Source of the DNA: Nannocystis pusilla
GTDB taxonomy: Bacteria > Myxococcota_A > Polyangia > Nannocystales > Nannocystaceae
Assembly: GCF_020073745.1 (NCBI RefSeq)
Contig: NZ_JAIRAU010000049.1
Coordinates: 62,001-126,000, forward strand
Length of the DNA: 64,000 nt
Direction: 5' to 3'
In this document: piece after piece, positions 1-8,955 of the stretch
Numbering within the stretch: position 1 is the stretch's first letter
Layout: each line of letters starts with the position of its first letter
Notes under the pieces: generated by a model
Databases searched by the model: none
What the model was told of the DNA's origin: nothing
The model's input: the letters and a program-made list of their open reading frames with translations, nothing else
Position numbers and translations under genes: made by a program

Positions 1-317
1 TGCTCGTGATCATTCAGAACCAGTACGAACAGTACTCGCTCGGCGGCCCTTACCAGTGGACAAAAGCCCTGTACGCCGCGAAGGGCGGCGACGAGGACGC
101 AGTGTTCGCGCTCGCCATCACCGCCGACAACGACATCTCGCCCAATCTCTGCAATCCCGGCGCACCTGCCAGTGGGACCAACCGGACGCGGCTCTTCATC
201 GAAGACTACATCAAACACGGCACGATCGAATCGATCTGCGCCCCGTCGTATGGCGCCTTTTTTAAAAACGTCGCAGCCGAACTCGCCCCTCTGTGCAATC
301 AGTTCATCCCGAAGTGA
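1..317 (+). CDS. vWA-like lipoprotein, C-terminal fragment (copy 1, cut by window edge)
   Basis: The reading frame is open from the first bases and stops with TGA at 315-317; the 5' part lies outside the window. The visible residues align almost residue for residue with the C-terminus of the complete gene at 2238-3362 (shared SLGGPYQW, LYAAKGGDEDAV and HGTIESICAPSYG blocks), so this is the upstream copy of a duplicated gene. By analogy it should be a secreted lipoprotein with a von Willebrand A-like fold; the function is unknown. It converges on 330-1943 with a 12-bp gap and no visible terminator. Paralogy is certain; the fold is inferred from the complete copy. Confidence 0.85.
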   Translation, partial: LVIIQNQYEQYSLGGPYQWTKALYAAKGGDEDAVFALAITADNDISPNLCNPGAPASGTNRTRLFIEDYIKHGTIESICAPSYGAFFKNVAAELAPLCNQFIPK

Positions 318-329
318 GCCGGACGGGCC

Positions 330-1943
330 TCACGGGTGGTGCACTCTCAGCCACGGGTGAGCGCCCTGCAGCCCCGCCACCGCGCAGAATCCACGCGAAT
401 CACAGCTCGCGGCTCGCAACGACGCGCTCGGGAGCTCCAGCTTGTACAGGAAAGGATCGTCGCTCGTGCGATAGCCGACCGCGTAGGCGGTGAGGGGATC
501 GCTGATCGCCGCCGTGAACTTCTCCTCGCGGTCACAGGCGAGCCCCTGCGTCAGCGCCTCGTCGAGCGCGTCGAGACGGCGCTTTTTCTCGCCGTTCCCC
601 GCGAGATCCAGCCAACGCGTGGCGGACGCTCGCGCACTCTGCTCGTTCTGAATCCATCCGCCCGCGACGAGCTCCTCGCCGCAGCGCGTGACCGTCACCA
701 GCCCGTCGTCGGTCGAATCGAGGCCGGCCGAGGTCCAGGCCGTCGTCAGTGAACCGCTGATCGAGTACTGCACCGAGAAGGCGCGCAGTCGCGTCTTGTT
801 GTTCTCGGCTTTGACATACCGCTCGCCGACGACCATCACCGTCTTGGCCTGCTCGGACCAAACCACCCCGCGCGGGTGCTCGTCGAGGACGTTGAGGCCG
901 TCGTCCCAGTCGTCGCCCGGCAGCGGCGCCGCCAGCGAGTCCGTCCACAGCTTCGTCCCCTCGAGGTCGAAGCTCTCGACCAGCCCGTCGTACTGCGGCG
1001 GCGCCTCGTTCACCAGCTGCTCGCCGACCACCACGACCCCGCCCGGCACGGCAGCGATCCCGCTGTACGTCTGCCCCACCGGGCCGACGACCTCCCACTC
1101 GAGCGCCCCCTGCGGTGTGAGAACCGCCACGTACGGCCGGCGCGTCAGGCCCGAGCCGAGGTTCGCGGCGATCGCCATGCGCCCGAGCTCGTCGGTCGCC
1201 AGCCCCACCGCCTGGGACGGCGGCCCCACCAGCGGCGCCTCCGTCCACTGGGAGATCGCCCACGGGTACCCGGCCTGCGGCTGACACGAGTCGGGGTCGA
1301 GCCGCCACACCGTCGCCTCGAGCGCGGGCTTCGCCAGCGCACCCGCGACCACCAGCGCCTCGTCGCCGTACTCGGCCGCCGCCAGCCAGCCCGAGCCCGC
1401 GTCCTCCTCGAACTGACACTTCTCCGTCCCCGACGCCGGCAGCGACACCCACAGCTTCGCCTCCGCCGCCGCCTCCTCTCCCTCGGCGTCGCGGGCGACG
1501 AGCACGAACGTGTACTCGCCGTCCGACGCCGACGACGTCGCCTCGAACGCCCACGCGATCGCCGGCGGTGGACCCGCCCACTTCTCCACCCCTTCGAGCT
1601 GCAGCGACAGCTCGACCACGTCCTCGCTGACCACCGCCACCGGCTGCGCCGCGCCGGCCTCGTGCAGCACCTCCGGCTCGAACGCGAAGCTCACGATTAC
1701 CGGGCCCGTGTCGGGCGGACCCTCGCCCGTCGTGCTCGCCGCGCTGCCCGGCCCGAGCGTCGTCGTCGGCACCTCGCCGGTGTCCGTCTCCACCGAGTCG
1801 CCCGGGCCCGTGTGCGTGCCCGCCGTCGTCGACGAACCCCCGGCGCTGTCCGTCCCGTCCGGGTAGTGCTGCGCGCCGTCTTCCACGAGATCGCCGAGGC
1901 AGCCGGCGGCCGCGAGCAGGAGCAGGAGTGTTCTTCGGGACAT
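330..1943 (-). CDS. Thr-rich-stalk lipoprotein with propeller-like body (copy 1)
   Basis: 537 residues. The N-terminus MSRRTLLLLLAAAGC is a short signal peptide ending in a lipobox, so a membrane lipoprotein is expected. After the Cys comes a Ser/Thr/Gly-rich stalk to about residue 75, then an Ig/cadherin-like stretch (about 80-170), then a Gly/Val-rich body with recurring VVVVGE/MVVVGE strands that suggests a beta-propeller, and Cys near the end (CDSRGFC). I do not recognise a named family. The ATG lies inside the palindrome GGACATGTCC, with GAGGA only one base from the ATG, which is unusually close for a ribosome site; the signal peptide leaves no better start. It is full-length homologous to 3394-5016. 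Function unknown; cell-surface binding or sensing is a guess. Confidence 0.85.
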   Translation of the reverse strand: MSRRTLLLLLAAAGCLGDLVEDGAQHYPDGTDSAGGSSTTAGTHTGPGDSVETDTGEVPTTTLGPGSAASTTGEGPPDTGPVIVSFAFEPEVLHEAGAAQPVAVVSEDVVELSLQLEGVEKWAGPPPAIAWAFEATSSASDGEYTFVLVARDAEGEEAAAEAKLWVSLPASGTEKCQFEEDAGSGWLAAAEYGDEALVVAGALAKPALEATVWRLDPDSCQPQAGYPWAISQWTEAPLVGPPSQAVGLATDELGRMAIAANLGSGLTRRPYVAVLTPQGALEWEVVGPVGQTYSGIAAVPGGVVVVGEQLVNEAPPQYDGLVESFDLEGTKLWTDSLAAPLPGDDWDDGLNVLDEHPRGVVWSEQAKTVMVVGERYVKAENNKTRLRAFSVQYSISGSLTTAWTSAGLDSTDDGLVTVTRCGEELVAGGWIQNEQSARASATRWLDLAGNGEKKRRLDALDEALTQGLACDREEKFTAAISDPLTAYAVGYRTSDDPFLYKLELPSASLRAASCDSRGFCAVAGLQGAHPWLRVHHP

Positions 1944-2237
1944 GTCCTCGGCTCCGTGGATCGCCGACGCGCGGGCAAGGGAGTCGTCTCCATACTGCCT
2001 GCACTTCGAACGTCAAGGAGAGCGCCGCTCGCCTCGAGATCGCCCTCCGTTCAACGTCGTAGCAGCGCTATCGCGTTGCATCGATCGCACCGTTGCGCAT
2101 GCAATTGCAGCGGCGGCGACACGGGCGCCGAACACCTTGCACTGATGTTCAGGGTCCTTGCAGCTACACCGGAGCGCTCGAGCTTGCATCTCAAACGAGT
2201 AGCCCTGGCGCCACGAAGCCTGTTAACTTCACGCGCG
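1944..2237. other. Divergent intergenic region between duplicated lipoprotein genes
   Basis: 294 bp separating divergent starts at 1943 (minus) and 2238 (plus); it must carry both promoters. It is less GC-rich than the genes (for example a GCATGCAATTGCA stretch near 2097-2109 and GTTAAC at 2222-2227). I see no convincing -35/-10 pair, RNA or further gene. Confidence 0.4.
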
Positions 2238-3362
2238 ATGTCGCGCCACACAGGTCTCGTCCTCCTCTGCCTCGCCGGTTGCAACGCCGCGGCCTCCGCC
2301 GACGCGACGCCCTTCGGCGGCGGCGGCAGCGAGGTCGTCACGAGTCACGCGAGTCCGACGACGACATCGACGTCCTCCTCAACATCGACATCGACCTCGA
2401 CGTCGACCTCCACGTCGACCGCGACCACCGACGAGTCATCGTCGTCGACCGCGCTCGACACCAGCACGAGCGCCGCGCCGATGCCCGACTTCGGCGACGT
2501 CGCTCCTCTCGGCTGCCAGGGCAAGATCGACATCATCTTCGCCATCTCGACCGAATATTTCATGAAAGACTATCAGCCGCGGCTCATCGCGGCCTTCCCC
2601 GAGTTCGCGCAGGCGCTCGAGGACGAGCTCGGCGACTTCGACCTCCACATCCTCGTCACCGACTCCTCGTTCGTGTGGGGCATGGGCGACTGCTCGCAGT
2701 GCCAGGACCCCGAGGACTGCGATCCCTTCGGCGAGCCGAACCTCTGCAACGCGAAGATCGACGAGTGTGACACGACCATGGGCTCCGGCGAGACCTTCAG
2801 CAGCGGCATCGGCTCGTCGGGCCGGCGCTGCGACCTCGCGGGCGGCCGCCGCTACATCACCAACGAGGACGAAGATCTGGTCGAGACGTTCACCTGCCTC
2901 GCTCGCGTCGGCTACGCCGTGGCCACGCCCCAGCCCTTCGACTCGATCCTCGCCGCCGTCGGCAAGCCGCTCATCGAGTCCGACATCGATCTCAACGGCC
3001 CCGGCGGCTGCAACGAGGGTTTTCTCCGGGACGACGCGCTGCTGCTGCTCGTGATCATCCAGGATTCCTACGAGTACGCCTCGCTCGGCGGCCCCTACCA
3101 GTGGCGCAAGGCCTTGTACGCCGCGAAGGGCGGCGATGAGGACGCGGTGATCGGGCTTGCCATCACCTCAGACCGGGACATCTCACCCGGCCTCTGTGCC
3201 CCCGACGAACCCGCCGGCGACGGCAACCGCATGCGGCTCTTCATGGAAGACTATCTCAAGCACGGCACGATCGAGTCGATCTGCGCTCCGTCCTACGGAA
3301 ATTTTTTCCGCGCCGTCGTCAGCGAACTGGGGCCGCTGTGCGATCAGTTCATCCCGAAATGA
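2238..3362 (+). CDS. vWA-like surface lipoprotein (copy 2, complete)
   Basis: 374 residues starting MSRHTGLVLLCLAGC, a lipoprotein signal. A longer frame exists upstream, but this ATG is the only one giving an export signal. Residues about 40-80 are a nearly pure Thr/Ser stalk. The globular part opens with GKIDIIFAISTEYFMKDYQ, resembling the first strand of von Willebrand A domains of myxobacterial lipoproteins (usual form DIVFVIDNSGSM), but the MIDAS Ser residues are replaced (AISTEY), so metal binding is doubtful. A Cys-rich segment (CSQCQDPEDCDPF) and further Cys suggest disulfides. Divergent from 330-1943 across 294 bp, convergent with 3394-5016. Second copy of a tandem duplication. Function unknown. 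Confidence 0.87.
   Translation: MSRHTGLVLLCLAGCNAAASADATPFGGGGSEVVTSHASPTTTSTSSSTSTSTSTSTSTSTATTDESSSSTALDTSTSAAPMPDFGDVAPLGCQGKIDIIFAISTEYFMKDYQPRLIAAFPEFAQALEDELGDFDLHILVTDSSFVWGMGDCSQCQDPEDCDPFGEPNLCNAKIDECDTTMGSGETFSSGIGSSGRRCDLAGGRRYITNEDEDLVETFTCLARVGYAVATPQPFDSILAAVGKPLIESDIDLNGPGGCNEGFLRDDALLLLVIIQDSYEYASLGGPYQWRKALYAAKGGDEDAVIGLAITSDRDISPGLCAPDEPAGDGNRMRLFMEDYLKHGTIESICAPSYGNFFRAVVSELGPLCDQFIPK
2358..2432 (+). repeat. Degenerate 6-bp (Thr-Ser codon) repeat in lipoprotein stalk
   Basis: Inside the 2238-3362 gene, alternating Thr and Ser codons (ACA/ACG/ACC TCG/TCC) make an imperfect hexanucleotide tandem repeat. Unit changes would alter stalk length without shifting frame, as in other slippage-prone surface protein stalks. 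Confidence 0.7.
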
Positions 3363-3393
3363 ACCTGGCGAGCGGCCGCCTCGAGTCTGGGCC

Positions 3394-5016
3394 TCACGGG
3401 TGATGCACTCGCACCCACGCATGCTCGCCCTGCAGCCCCGCTGCGGCACAGAACCCACGTGGATCACAGCTCGCGGCTCGCAACGCCGCGCTAGGTAGCT
3501 CCGTCTTGTACAAGAAGGGATCGTCGCTGGAGCGGTACCCGATCACGTAGGCTGTTAGCGGATCACTGATGGCCGCCGTGAACTTCTTCTCGCGGTCACA
3601 GGCGAGGCCCTGGAGCACCGCCTCGTCGAGCGCGTCGATGCGGCGCTTCTTCTCGCCATTTCCCATGAGATCCAGCCATCGCGTGGCCGGCGCTCGCGCG
3701 CTCTCCCCATTCTGAACCCATCCCCCCGCCACCAACTCCTCACCGCAACGCGTGACGGTCACCAGGCCATCGTCGGAGGAGTCGAGGCCGTGCGAGCTCC
3801 AAGCCGCAAGGAGCGCTCCGTTGAGGGAGTACTGCACGGTGAACGCGCGGAGTCGCGCCTTCTCGCCCATCTCTAGCACGTGCCGCTCGCCGACGACCAT
3901 CACCGCATTGGCCTGCTCGGACCACGCCACGCCGCGCGGATGTTCGTCGAACGTGTTGAACTGATCGTTCCAGTCATCCCCCGGCAGCGGCGCCGCCAGC
4001 GTGTCCGACCACAGCTCCGTCCCCGCGAGGTCGAAGCTCGCGACCAGCCCGTCGTACTGCGGCGGCATGTCGTTCACCCGCCGCTCCCCGACCACCACGA
4101 TCCGTCCGGGCGCCGCAGCGATCCCGGAGTAAGTCTCCTTCTCCGGCCCGAGGTGCTCCCACTCGAGCGCCCCCTGCGGCGAGAGCACCGCCACGTAGGG
4201 CCGGCGCGCCAGCCCCGAGCCGAGGTTCGCCGCGATCGCCATCCGGCCCAATTCATCGATCGCCAGCCCCACCGCCTGCGACGGCGGCGTCACCAGCGGC
4301 GACGCCGTCCACTGGGAGATCGCCCACGGATATCCCGCCTGCGGCTGACACGAGTTCGGGTCGAGCCGCCACAGCGTCGCCTCGAGGGCGGGCTTCGCCA
4401 GCGCGCCCGCGATCACCAGCGCCTCGCTGCCGTACTCCACGGCCGCCAACCAGCCCGAGCCTGAGTCCTCTTCGAACACGCACCTCTCGGTCCCCGACGC
4501 CGGCAGCGACACCCACAGCTTCGCCTCTGCCGTCGTCTCCTGCCCGTCGCCGTCACGCGCGGTCAGCACGAACGTGTACTCGCCGTCCGACGCCGCTGAC
4601 GACGTCGCCGCGAAGCTCCACATCAGCGGAGGCGGCCCCGACCACACCTCCGTCCCGCCCTGCTCGAGCGTCAGCTCGACCACGTCCGCGCTGACCACCG
4701 CCACCGGCTGCGCCGAGCCGGCCTCGCTGAGCACCGCAGGCTCGAACAGGAAGCTGACGATCTCCGGCCCCGCGTCGGGCAGCTCCTCGCTCGTCGTGCT
4801 CGGCGGCTCGCCCGGCCCCGCGGTCGTCGTCGGCACCTCGCCCGTGACCGTCTGCACCGAGTCCCCCGACCCCGGCGTGCTCGTATCGGCCGGCGCGCCC
4901 GTCGACGTGCCCCCGCCGCTGTCCGTCGCGTCCGGATAATATTTCGACCCCTGCGCCGCCAGGTCGCCGACGCAGCCCGCGGTCACGAGCGAGAGCACAA
5001 GTGTTCTTCGGGACAT
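3394..5016 (-). CDS. Thr-rich-stalk lipoprotein with propeller-like body (copy 2)
   Basis: 540 residues starting MSRRTLVLSLVTAGC (lipobox). The frame extends upstream to 5235, but those residues are Arg-rich shadow sequence of the next gene; the chosen ATG is in the same position as in copy 1, again inside GGACATGTCC. Domain order matches copy 1: Gly/Ser/Thr stalk, Ig-like stretch, Gly/Val-rich body ending LRAASCDPRGFCAAAGLQG. Most differences between the copies are substitutions plus a few stalk indels, indicating an old duplication with both copies still under selection. Converges on 2238-3362 (31-bp gap). Function unknown. Confidence 0.86.
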   Translation of the reverse strand: MSRRTLVLSLVTAGCVGDLAAQGSKYYPDATDSGGGTSTGAPADTSTPGSGDSVQTVTGEVPTTTAGPGEPPSTTSEELPDAGPEIVSFLFEPAVLSEAGSAQPVAVVSADVVELTLEQGGTEVWSGPPPLMWSFAATSSAASDGEYTFVLTARDGDGQETTAEAKLWVSLPASGTERCVFEEDSGSGWLAAVEYGSEALVIAGALAKPALEATLWRLDPNSCQPQAGYPWAISQWTASPLVTPPSQAVGLAIDELGRMAIAANLGSGLARRPYVAVLSPQGALEWEHLGPEKETYSGIAAAPGRIVVVGERRVNDMPPQYDGLVASFDLAGTELWSDTLAAPLPGDDWNDQFNTFDEHPRGVAWSEQANAVMVVGERHVLEMGEKARLRAFTVQYSLNGALLAAWSSHGLDSSDDGLVTVTRCGEELVAGGWVQNGESARAPATRWLDLMGNGEKKRRIDALDEAVLQGLACDREKKFTAAISDPLTAYVIGYRSSDDPFLYKTELPSAALRAASCDPRGFCAAAGLQGEHAWVRVHHP

Positions 5017-5030
5017 GTCCTCGGCACCTC

Positions 5031-5870
5031 TCAGAACGCGCCGCTGAAGATGACACCGGCCGCGCCGCCGCGCATGTACGGCTGGAGACGCAGCGCTCGT
5101 CTGGCCGAGACCACCAGCGGGATGCCGACCCCGAGCGTCGCGGCGCCGGCGAGCCCCACGCCCAGCGCGACCCATCGCGCCTGTCGTGCGCGCGAGACGG
5201 CCTCGTCGAAGCGCTGCGCCTCCGAGTCGGTCCACTTGCGGTCGCCATCCTCCGCGCGGGCCACGAGGTCGCGGCCGACGCCCATCTCGTGCCCGAGCAC
5301 CGCCAGTGCGCCGATGGTGACCGCGCCGAAGCCGACGCCGACGCCGACCAGCGCGCCGCCGAGGGCGAGTCGGCTCGAGTCGGAGATCTGCGCCCTGCGG
5401 GGCACGGGTGGCGTCCTCGTCACCGGCGGCGGCGGCGGCCCCCCTTCTGCCGCAGCCGACTTCGGCCCTTCAGGCGTCGTCGCGGCGGCGACTGTCTCCG
5501 GCTGCGGCGGGGGCGACGCCGGCGTCGCGTTCGGTGCGAGGTGTGATTCGCAGTCGTCCAGGGCCAGCTCGGTGCGGCGGCGCTCGAGCGCCGGCGTGCG
5601 CGGCAGGTTGGGCGCCGCGAAGTAGTCGGTGAGCAGCGCCTTGGCCTTGCAGCGGGCCGCGGGCGAGCCCTCGTCGATCCAGGCCCCCACGGCGATCGCC
5701 GCCGCGGCCCGGCGGTTCTGCGGCGCCGCGAACGCGTCGCGGGCGATCGGCTCGGCGAGCTCGGCGGCCTCGAGCGGGCGACCGGCGGCCAGCGCCCGGC
5801 AGACCGGCACTAAAACTTCGGGACAGGTCGGCTCGCCGCTCAGCGCGACGAGCAACATGTGCGTGTACAT
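5031..5870 (-). CDS. Hypothetical protein with two C-terminal membrane segments
   Basis: 279 residues from ATG at 5870 (MYTHMLLVALSGEP). An in-frame ATG at 5937 is possible but would overlap the divergent kinase. The first about 120 residues are helical with Cys at intervals (CPEVLVPVC, RCKAKALL), then a Pro/Ala-rich linker (about 125-175), then two hydrophobic Gly/Ala/Val segments around residues 180-205 and 237-258 separated by a charged helix. This topology (soluble repeat, Pro linker, two membrane helices) is common in uncharacterised myxobacterial proteins sitting next to kinases. It lies divergent to a Ser/Thr kinase, so a signalling role is possible but unproven. Family not recognised. 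Confidence 0.7.
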   Translation of the reverse strand: MYTHMLLVALSGEPTCPEVLVPVCRALAAGRPLEAAELAEPIARDAFAAPQNRRAAAAIAVGAWIDEGSPAARCKAKALLTDYFAAPNLPRTPALERRRTELALDDCESHLAPNATPASPPPQPETVAAATTPEGPKSAAAEGGPPPPPVTRTPPVPRRAQISDSSRLALGGALVGVGVGFGAVTIGALAVLGHEMGVGRDLVARAEDGDRKWTDSEAQRFDEAVSRARQARWVALGVGLAGAATLGVGIPLVVSARRALRLQPYMRGGAAGVIFSGAF

Positions 5871-5939
5871 CGTCTTTTCGCTCCGTGATGCGGCCTGCCC
5901 CGTATACCAGGAACCGCGGGCCTCGTGGTACGACATGAC

Positions 5940-7388
5940 ATGGTCAAGCCGGATCCGAAGGCGCTCGTGGGCAAGACCCTGGGGGGCGTGTACCGGATCA
6001 AGCGGCACGTCGCGGCCGGCGGGTTCGCCGACCTCTACGAGGGCTGGCACGAGGAGCTCGAGACGCCGGTCGCCGTGAAGGTGCGACGCCCGGCCGACGA
6101 GGGTGCGAGCGAGCCCGGCGACGACCCCTCGCGTAACGACGATTACCTGTTCGCCCACTTCAAGACCGAGGCCATCCTCGGCTTTCGCCTGCGCGACCCT
6201 CACGTCGTGCGCGTGCTCGACTTCCGCCTCGAGGCCAAGGTCGAGTACCTCGTCATGGAGTGGCTCGAGGGCAAGAGCCTGCAGGCCCTCGCCGACGGCC
6301 GGCCGATGTACTGGCGCCGCGCCGTCGAGCTGATGGCCAAGGCCGCCGACGCGGTCGCCGGCCTGCACGCCGCCGGGTGGTTTCATCGTGACATCAAGCC
6401 CGACAACTTCATGGTCATCGGCGACGGCGAGGACGAGCGGGTCGTGCTCATCGACCTCGGCCTCGTGCGCCAGCGACCGCTCGCCGCGCCGATCGTCTCG
6501 CAGCTCGCCGAGCCCACCGCGTGGATCGCCCACACTCCGGGGTATTGCGCGCCCGAGGTCTACGCGCAGGTCGGGCAGAAGATCACGACCTCGCCGTTCA
6601 CCGAGGCCTCCGAGGTGTTCGCGCTCGGCGTCACGCTTTACAAATTGATCACTGCCCGCATTCCGTGGTCCGGTCATACCCCGCAGCAACAGCAGGTCGA
6701 GATCGCCGGCGGCGCGCCGCCGCTCCCGCCGTCCGAGTTCGGGATCCGCCTGCCGCCCGAGCTCGAGCTGGTGCTGCTGCGGACGCTCGGCGTCGATCCC
6801 TCGCAGCGACCCGACTCGGCCCAGGCGTTCGCGCGCGAGCTGCGGCGCGTCCTCGCCCCGTCGAAGCCGCTGCCCGACGTCGCCACCGCTCGCCCGCCCG
6901 AGGCCGTCTCTCTGGATGGCGGCATCGACACCGCCGATGCGGACGCCCAGCCCGTCGCCGCCCCGGCGCCCGCGAATCGTCCGTGGCTGCGGCTCGCCTG
7001 GCCGCTGCTCACATTCACCGCATTGCTCGGGCTCACAGTGATCTTGTGGCCCGCGCCGGTTCCCACCCCGTCACGGATCCTCCTCGGCGACGAATCGCCG
7101 CCGGCTCCCGTCCCCGCGCCGATCGAGGTCGTCCAGCCCGAAGCGCCGCCCGCCGACGTCGGCGTCGAGCCGCCGCCGCCTCCACCCGCGCCGCGGCGAC
7201 ACCTCACGCTCGGCGACCGGCTGCGCCGCTGCCCGGACGCGCCCTCGGGCATGGTCCAGTTCGAGATCCGCGACCGCCGCCTCGTGAAGGTCGACCTCGA
7301 ACCGCTGCAGCGCAACGACCCCTGGCACCGCTGCGCCGCGCGCATCCTGCAAGGCGAGCCGGACGGCCTGCGGCCGATGAACCTGTAG
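5940..7388 (+). CDS. Membrane-anchored Ser/Thr protein kinase (PknB-like)
   Basis: 482 residues from ATG at 5940; a GTG 15 bases upstream is an alternative start. The kinase domain spans about residues 16-305: degenerate glycine loop AAGGFADLYE (25-34), ATP-binding Lys in VAVKV (K47), catalytic HRDIKPDN (149-156, D151), and the metal-binding motif as DLG instead of DFG (172-174). DLG is seen in active kinases, so activity is expected. An Ala/Pro linker leads to one transmembrane helix (about 351-371), then a Pro-rich extracytoplasmic tail ending in a compact segment containing RCPDAPSGMVQFEIRDRRLV. The tail could be a sensor. Divergent partner 5031-5870 may be functionally linked. Confidence 0.93.
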   Translation: MVKPDPKALVGKTLGGVYRIKRHVAAGGFADLYEGWHEELETPVAVKVRRPADEGASEPGDDPSRNDDYLFAHFKTEAILGFRLRDPHVVRVLDFRLEAKVEYLVMEWLEGKSLQALADGRPMYWRRAVELMAKAADAVAGLHAAGWFHRDIKPDNFMVIGDGEDERVVLIDLGLVRQRPLAAPIVSQLAEPTAWIAHTPGYCAPEVYAQVGQKITTSPFTEASEVFALGVTLYKLITARIPWSGHTPQQQQVEIAGGAPPLPPSEFGIRLPPELELVLLRTLGVDPSQRPDSAQAFARELRRVLAPSKPLPDVATARPPEAVSLDGGIDTADADAQPVAAPAPANRPWLRLAWPLLTFTALLGLTVILWPAPVPTPSRILLGDESPPAPVPAPIEVVQPEAPPADVGVEPPPPPPAPRRHLTLGDRLRRCPDAPSGMVQFEIRDRRLVKVDLEPLQRNDPWHRCAARILQGEPDGLRPMNL

Positions 7389-7421
7389 CTGACGGGAGGG
7401 GCGGGAAAGAGACGGACCACG

Positions 7422-8156
7422 TCACACGCTCGACCGGGCGAATGCGGCGAAGGTCCCGAGCACCACCACGCCGAAGTTCTCACCCGCATGCGCGGCAATG
7501 GACCCGGGAAGGCCCACCAGCATGAACGCCCAGGCGAAGGCCCACCCGCTCAGGAAGTAGCCAGGATGCGGCTGGGAGCCGTAGCCGAGCCAGTGGACGA
7601 GGAAAAACACCAGGCCAGACAACAACGCGGCCCAGCCCCGCGACATCTTCGAGAGCAGGATCGGGATGAGCAACGCCCGATAGGGAAGCTCCTCCGTCAG
7701 CGGCGGGAGGACGATCTTCTTGATTGACCCCAGACCCACGTCCCAGACCGACAGGGGCGGTTCAGTCCGCCCGTAGACGTAGCGATACTCATGGCGCCGG
7801 AGATGATCGACGATCTCTTCGTAGCTCATGCCTTTCGAAAGCATGGTCGCAAGCGGGCCGGCGATGTCGATGAGCGCGCCCGCGACGAAAATCGCCACGA
7901 GGAGCAGCACTTGGCCGACACGGCCGCGCAGCATCGTCCAGTCCGGCATCCGCAGCCCGAGTTCCTCCCGGGTGAAGAGCCCACCTTGGAGGGCAAGCGC
8001 CAGCCCCACAACCGCGATGGTCAGCATCGGCCCATGGATCACGACTCCCCGCAAAAGGGGATCATCCACCGGATCCAGGCCCGAGCGCCGGAGACTGAAG
8101 ATGTACGCGACCTGCGCCGCGATAATCGTCAACGTGAGCCCAGCGCGCTTGGACAC
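7422..8156 (-). CDS. CPBP-family intramembrane metalloprotease
   Basis: 244 residues, hydrophobic with about 6-7 predicted membrane segments. It carries the glutamic intramembrane protease signature EExxxR (TEELPYR) followed by a phenylalanine/histidine motif (FFLVHWLG) and a later HAGENF, the conserved positions of CPBP (CAAX protease/bacteriocin-processing, Abi) proteins. Such enzymes cleave membrane-embedded substrates; the substrate here is unknown. It is the downstream gene of a probable two-gene operon with 8193-8702 (36-bp gap) and converges on the kinase at 7388. Confidence 0.88.
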   Translation of the reverse strand: MSKRAGLTLTIIAAQVAYIFSLRRSGLDPVDDPLLRGVVIHGPMLTIAVVGLALALQGGLFTREELGLRMPDWTMLRGRVGQVLLLVAIFVAGALIDIAGPLATMLSKGMSYEEIVDHLRRHEYRYVYGRTEPPLSVWDVGLGSIKKIVLPPLTEELPYRALLIPILLSKMSRGWAALLSGLVFFLVHWLGYGSQPHPGYFLSGWAFAWAFMLVGLPGSIAAHAGENFGVVVLGTFAAFARSSV

Positions 8157-8192
8157 GCGTCGGGCTTACCGGATGATGGCCGACGTCGCAAC

Positions 8193-8702
8193 TCACTTGT
8201 CCGGCGGGACCGTCTCGCCGCCGTCCTTCGGGGGGCAGGTGGCGAAGCACGACGCGAACAGGCAGGCCCCGACGATCACCACCATCCCGAGCAAGCCGCC
8301 ACCGGCTTTCGCCGCCGCGCTCTCGGTGAGCTTCAGGCGTTCGGCGATCTCCAGCGCTTCGGCCTGCTGCCTGTCCGTCCCGTGCGGACCGAACGCCGCC
8401 ACGATTTTCAACAGCTCCGGGAAATGGTCGAGGACGGCGGCCGAGACCAGCTCCAGATCCCGCTGGAGCGTCGCCTGGTCGAGGTCGGCCAGGTTGACGG
8501 CCGCGAGGTCGAGAAGGGCGTGACCCCGAGGAACGGCGAATAGAACCCGGCTCGCATCGCCGACGGCGGGCACTGTTTGAAACTCGGGCTTGATGACATA
8601 GCGCAGACTGCCCACACCGCCCTCGAAGCCCTGCGGGACGGCGGCAAAGGTGCCTGAGGTGACGACATGGGTACGCGGCGGAACCGAATGATCGACAGAC
8701 AT
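8193..8702 (-). CDS. Hypothetical protein with C-terminal membrane helix
   Basis: 169 residues. The start is well supported: GGAGGT lies six bases before the ATG. The N-terminal half looks like a small beta/alpha domain without a signal peptide; residues about 85-130 are amphipathic helices; a single hydrophobic helix (GGGLLGMVVIVGACLFASC, about 134-152) is followed by a short tail with CPPKDGGE. The topology suggests a tail-anchored cytoplasmic protein. Family not recognised. Transcribed just ahead of the CPBP protease and possibly its partner or substrate. Confidence 0.75.
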   Translation of the reverse strand: MSVDHSVPPRTHVVTSGTFAAVPQGFEGGVGSLRYVIKPEFQTVPAVGDASRVLFAVPRGHALLDLAAVNLADLDQATLQRDLELVSAAVLDHFPELLKIVAAFGPHGTDRQQAEALEIAERLKLTESAAAKAGGGLLGMVVIVGACLFASCFATCPPKDGGETVPPDK

Positions 8703-8832
8703 GGATTACCTCCGACAGCGTCGGTATCATGGGCCCACGCGCGAAGGGACGCGCGGCCCATGGGCCGATGTGCTGGAGGACGTGGACCTTCGCCCCCGTC
8801 GCCGCTCGGTCGCTCAGGTCTCGGGCCAGACC

Positions 8833-8955
8833 TCAACGTAGTAAACCACCGCGGAGACCGATGGTCAGGTGGGCGAGATCAGGGCTGCCACCGGTCGGTG
8901 TGATCGTGACCTCGACGTATTTGCCGAGCGACCTCGCCGCATTCGGGACCGGCAT
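8833..8955 (-). pseudogene. Possible small ORF or C-terminal gene remnant
   Basis: The minus strand of the otherwise empty 8703-9052 gap encodes about 40 residues from an internal ATG (MPVPNAARSLGKYVEVTI, then TPTGG and HLTIGLRGGLLR before TGA), and the frame reads protein-like for some ten residues upstream as well. The alternating strand pattern resembles the end of a beta-rich domain. Beyond 9053 the frame is antisense to another gene, so an upstream part would be lost. No ribosome site is evident. Weak call; it could be chance. Confidence 0.25.

Noticed and set aside
3394..5235. 613-residue version of the second propeller-like lipoprotein
   Set aside because: The first about 73 residues are Arg/Gly-rich shadow of the next gene; the lipoprotein signal starts at 5016, as in copy 1.
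6455..6463. DLG instead of DFG as evidence that the kinase at 5940 is inactive
   Set aside because: The metal-binding Asp is kept and DLG occurs in active bacterial kinases; HRDIKPDN and VAVKV are intact.
5031..6689. Extended 552-residue minus-strand frame upstream of 5870
   Set aside because: The extra N-terminal part is antisense to the Ser/Thr kinase; only the portion from 5870 reads as protein.
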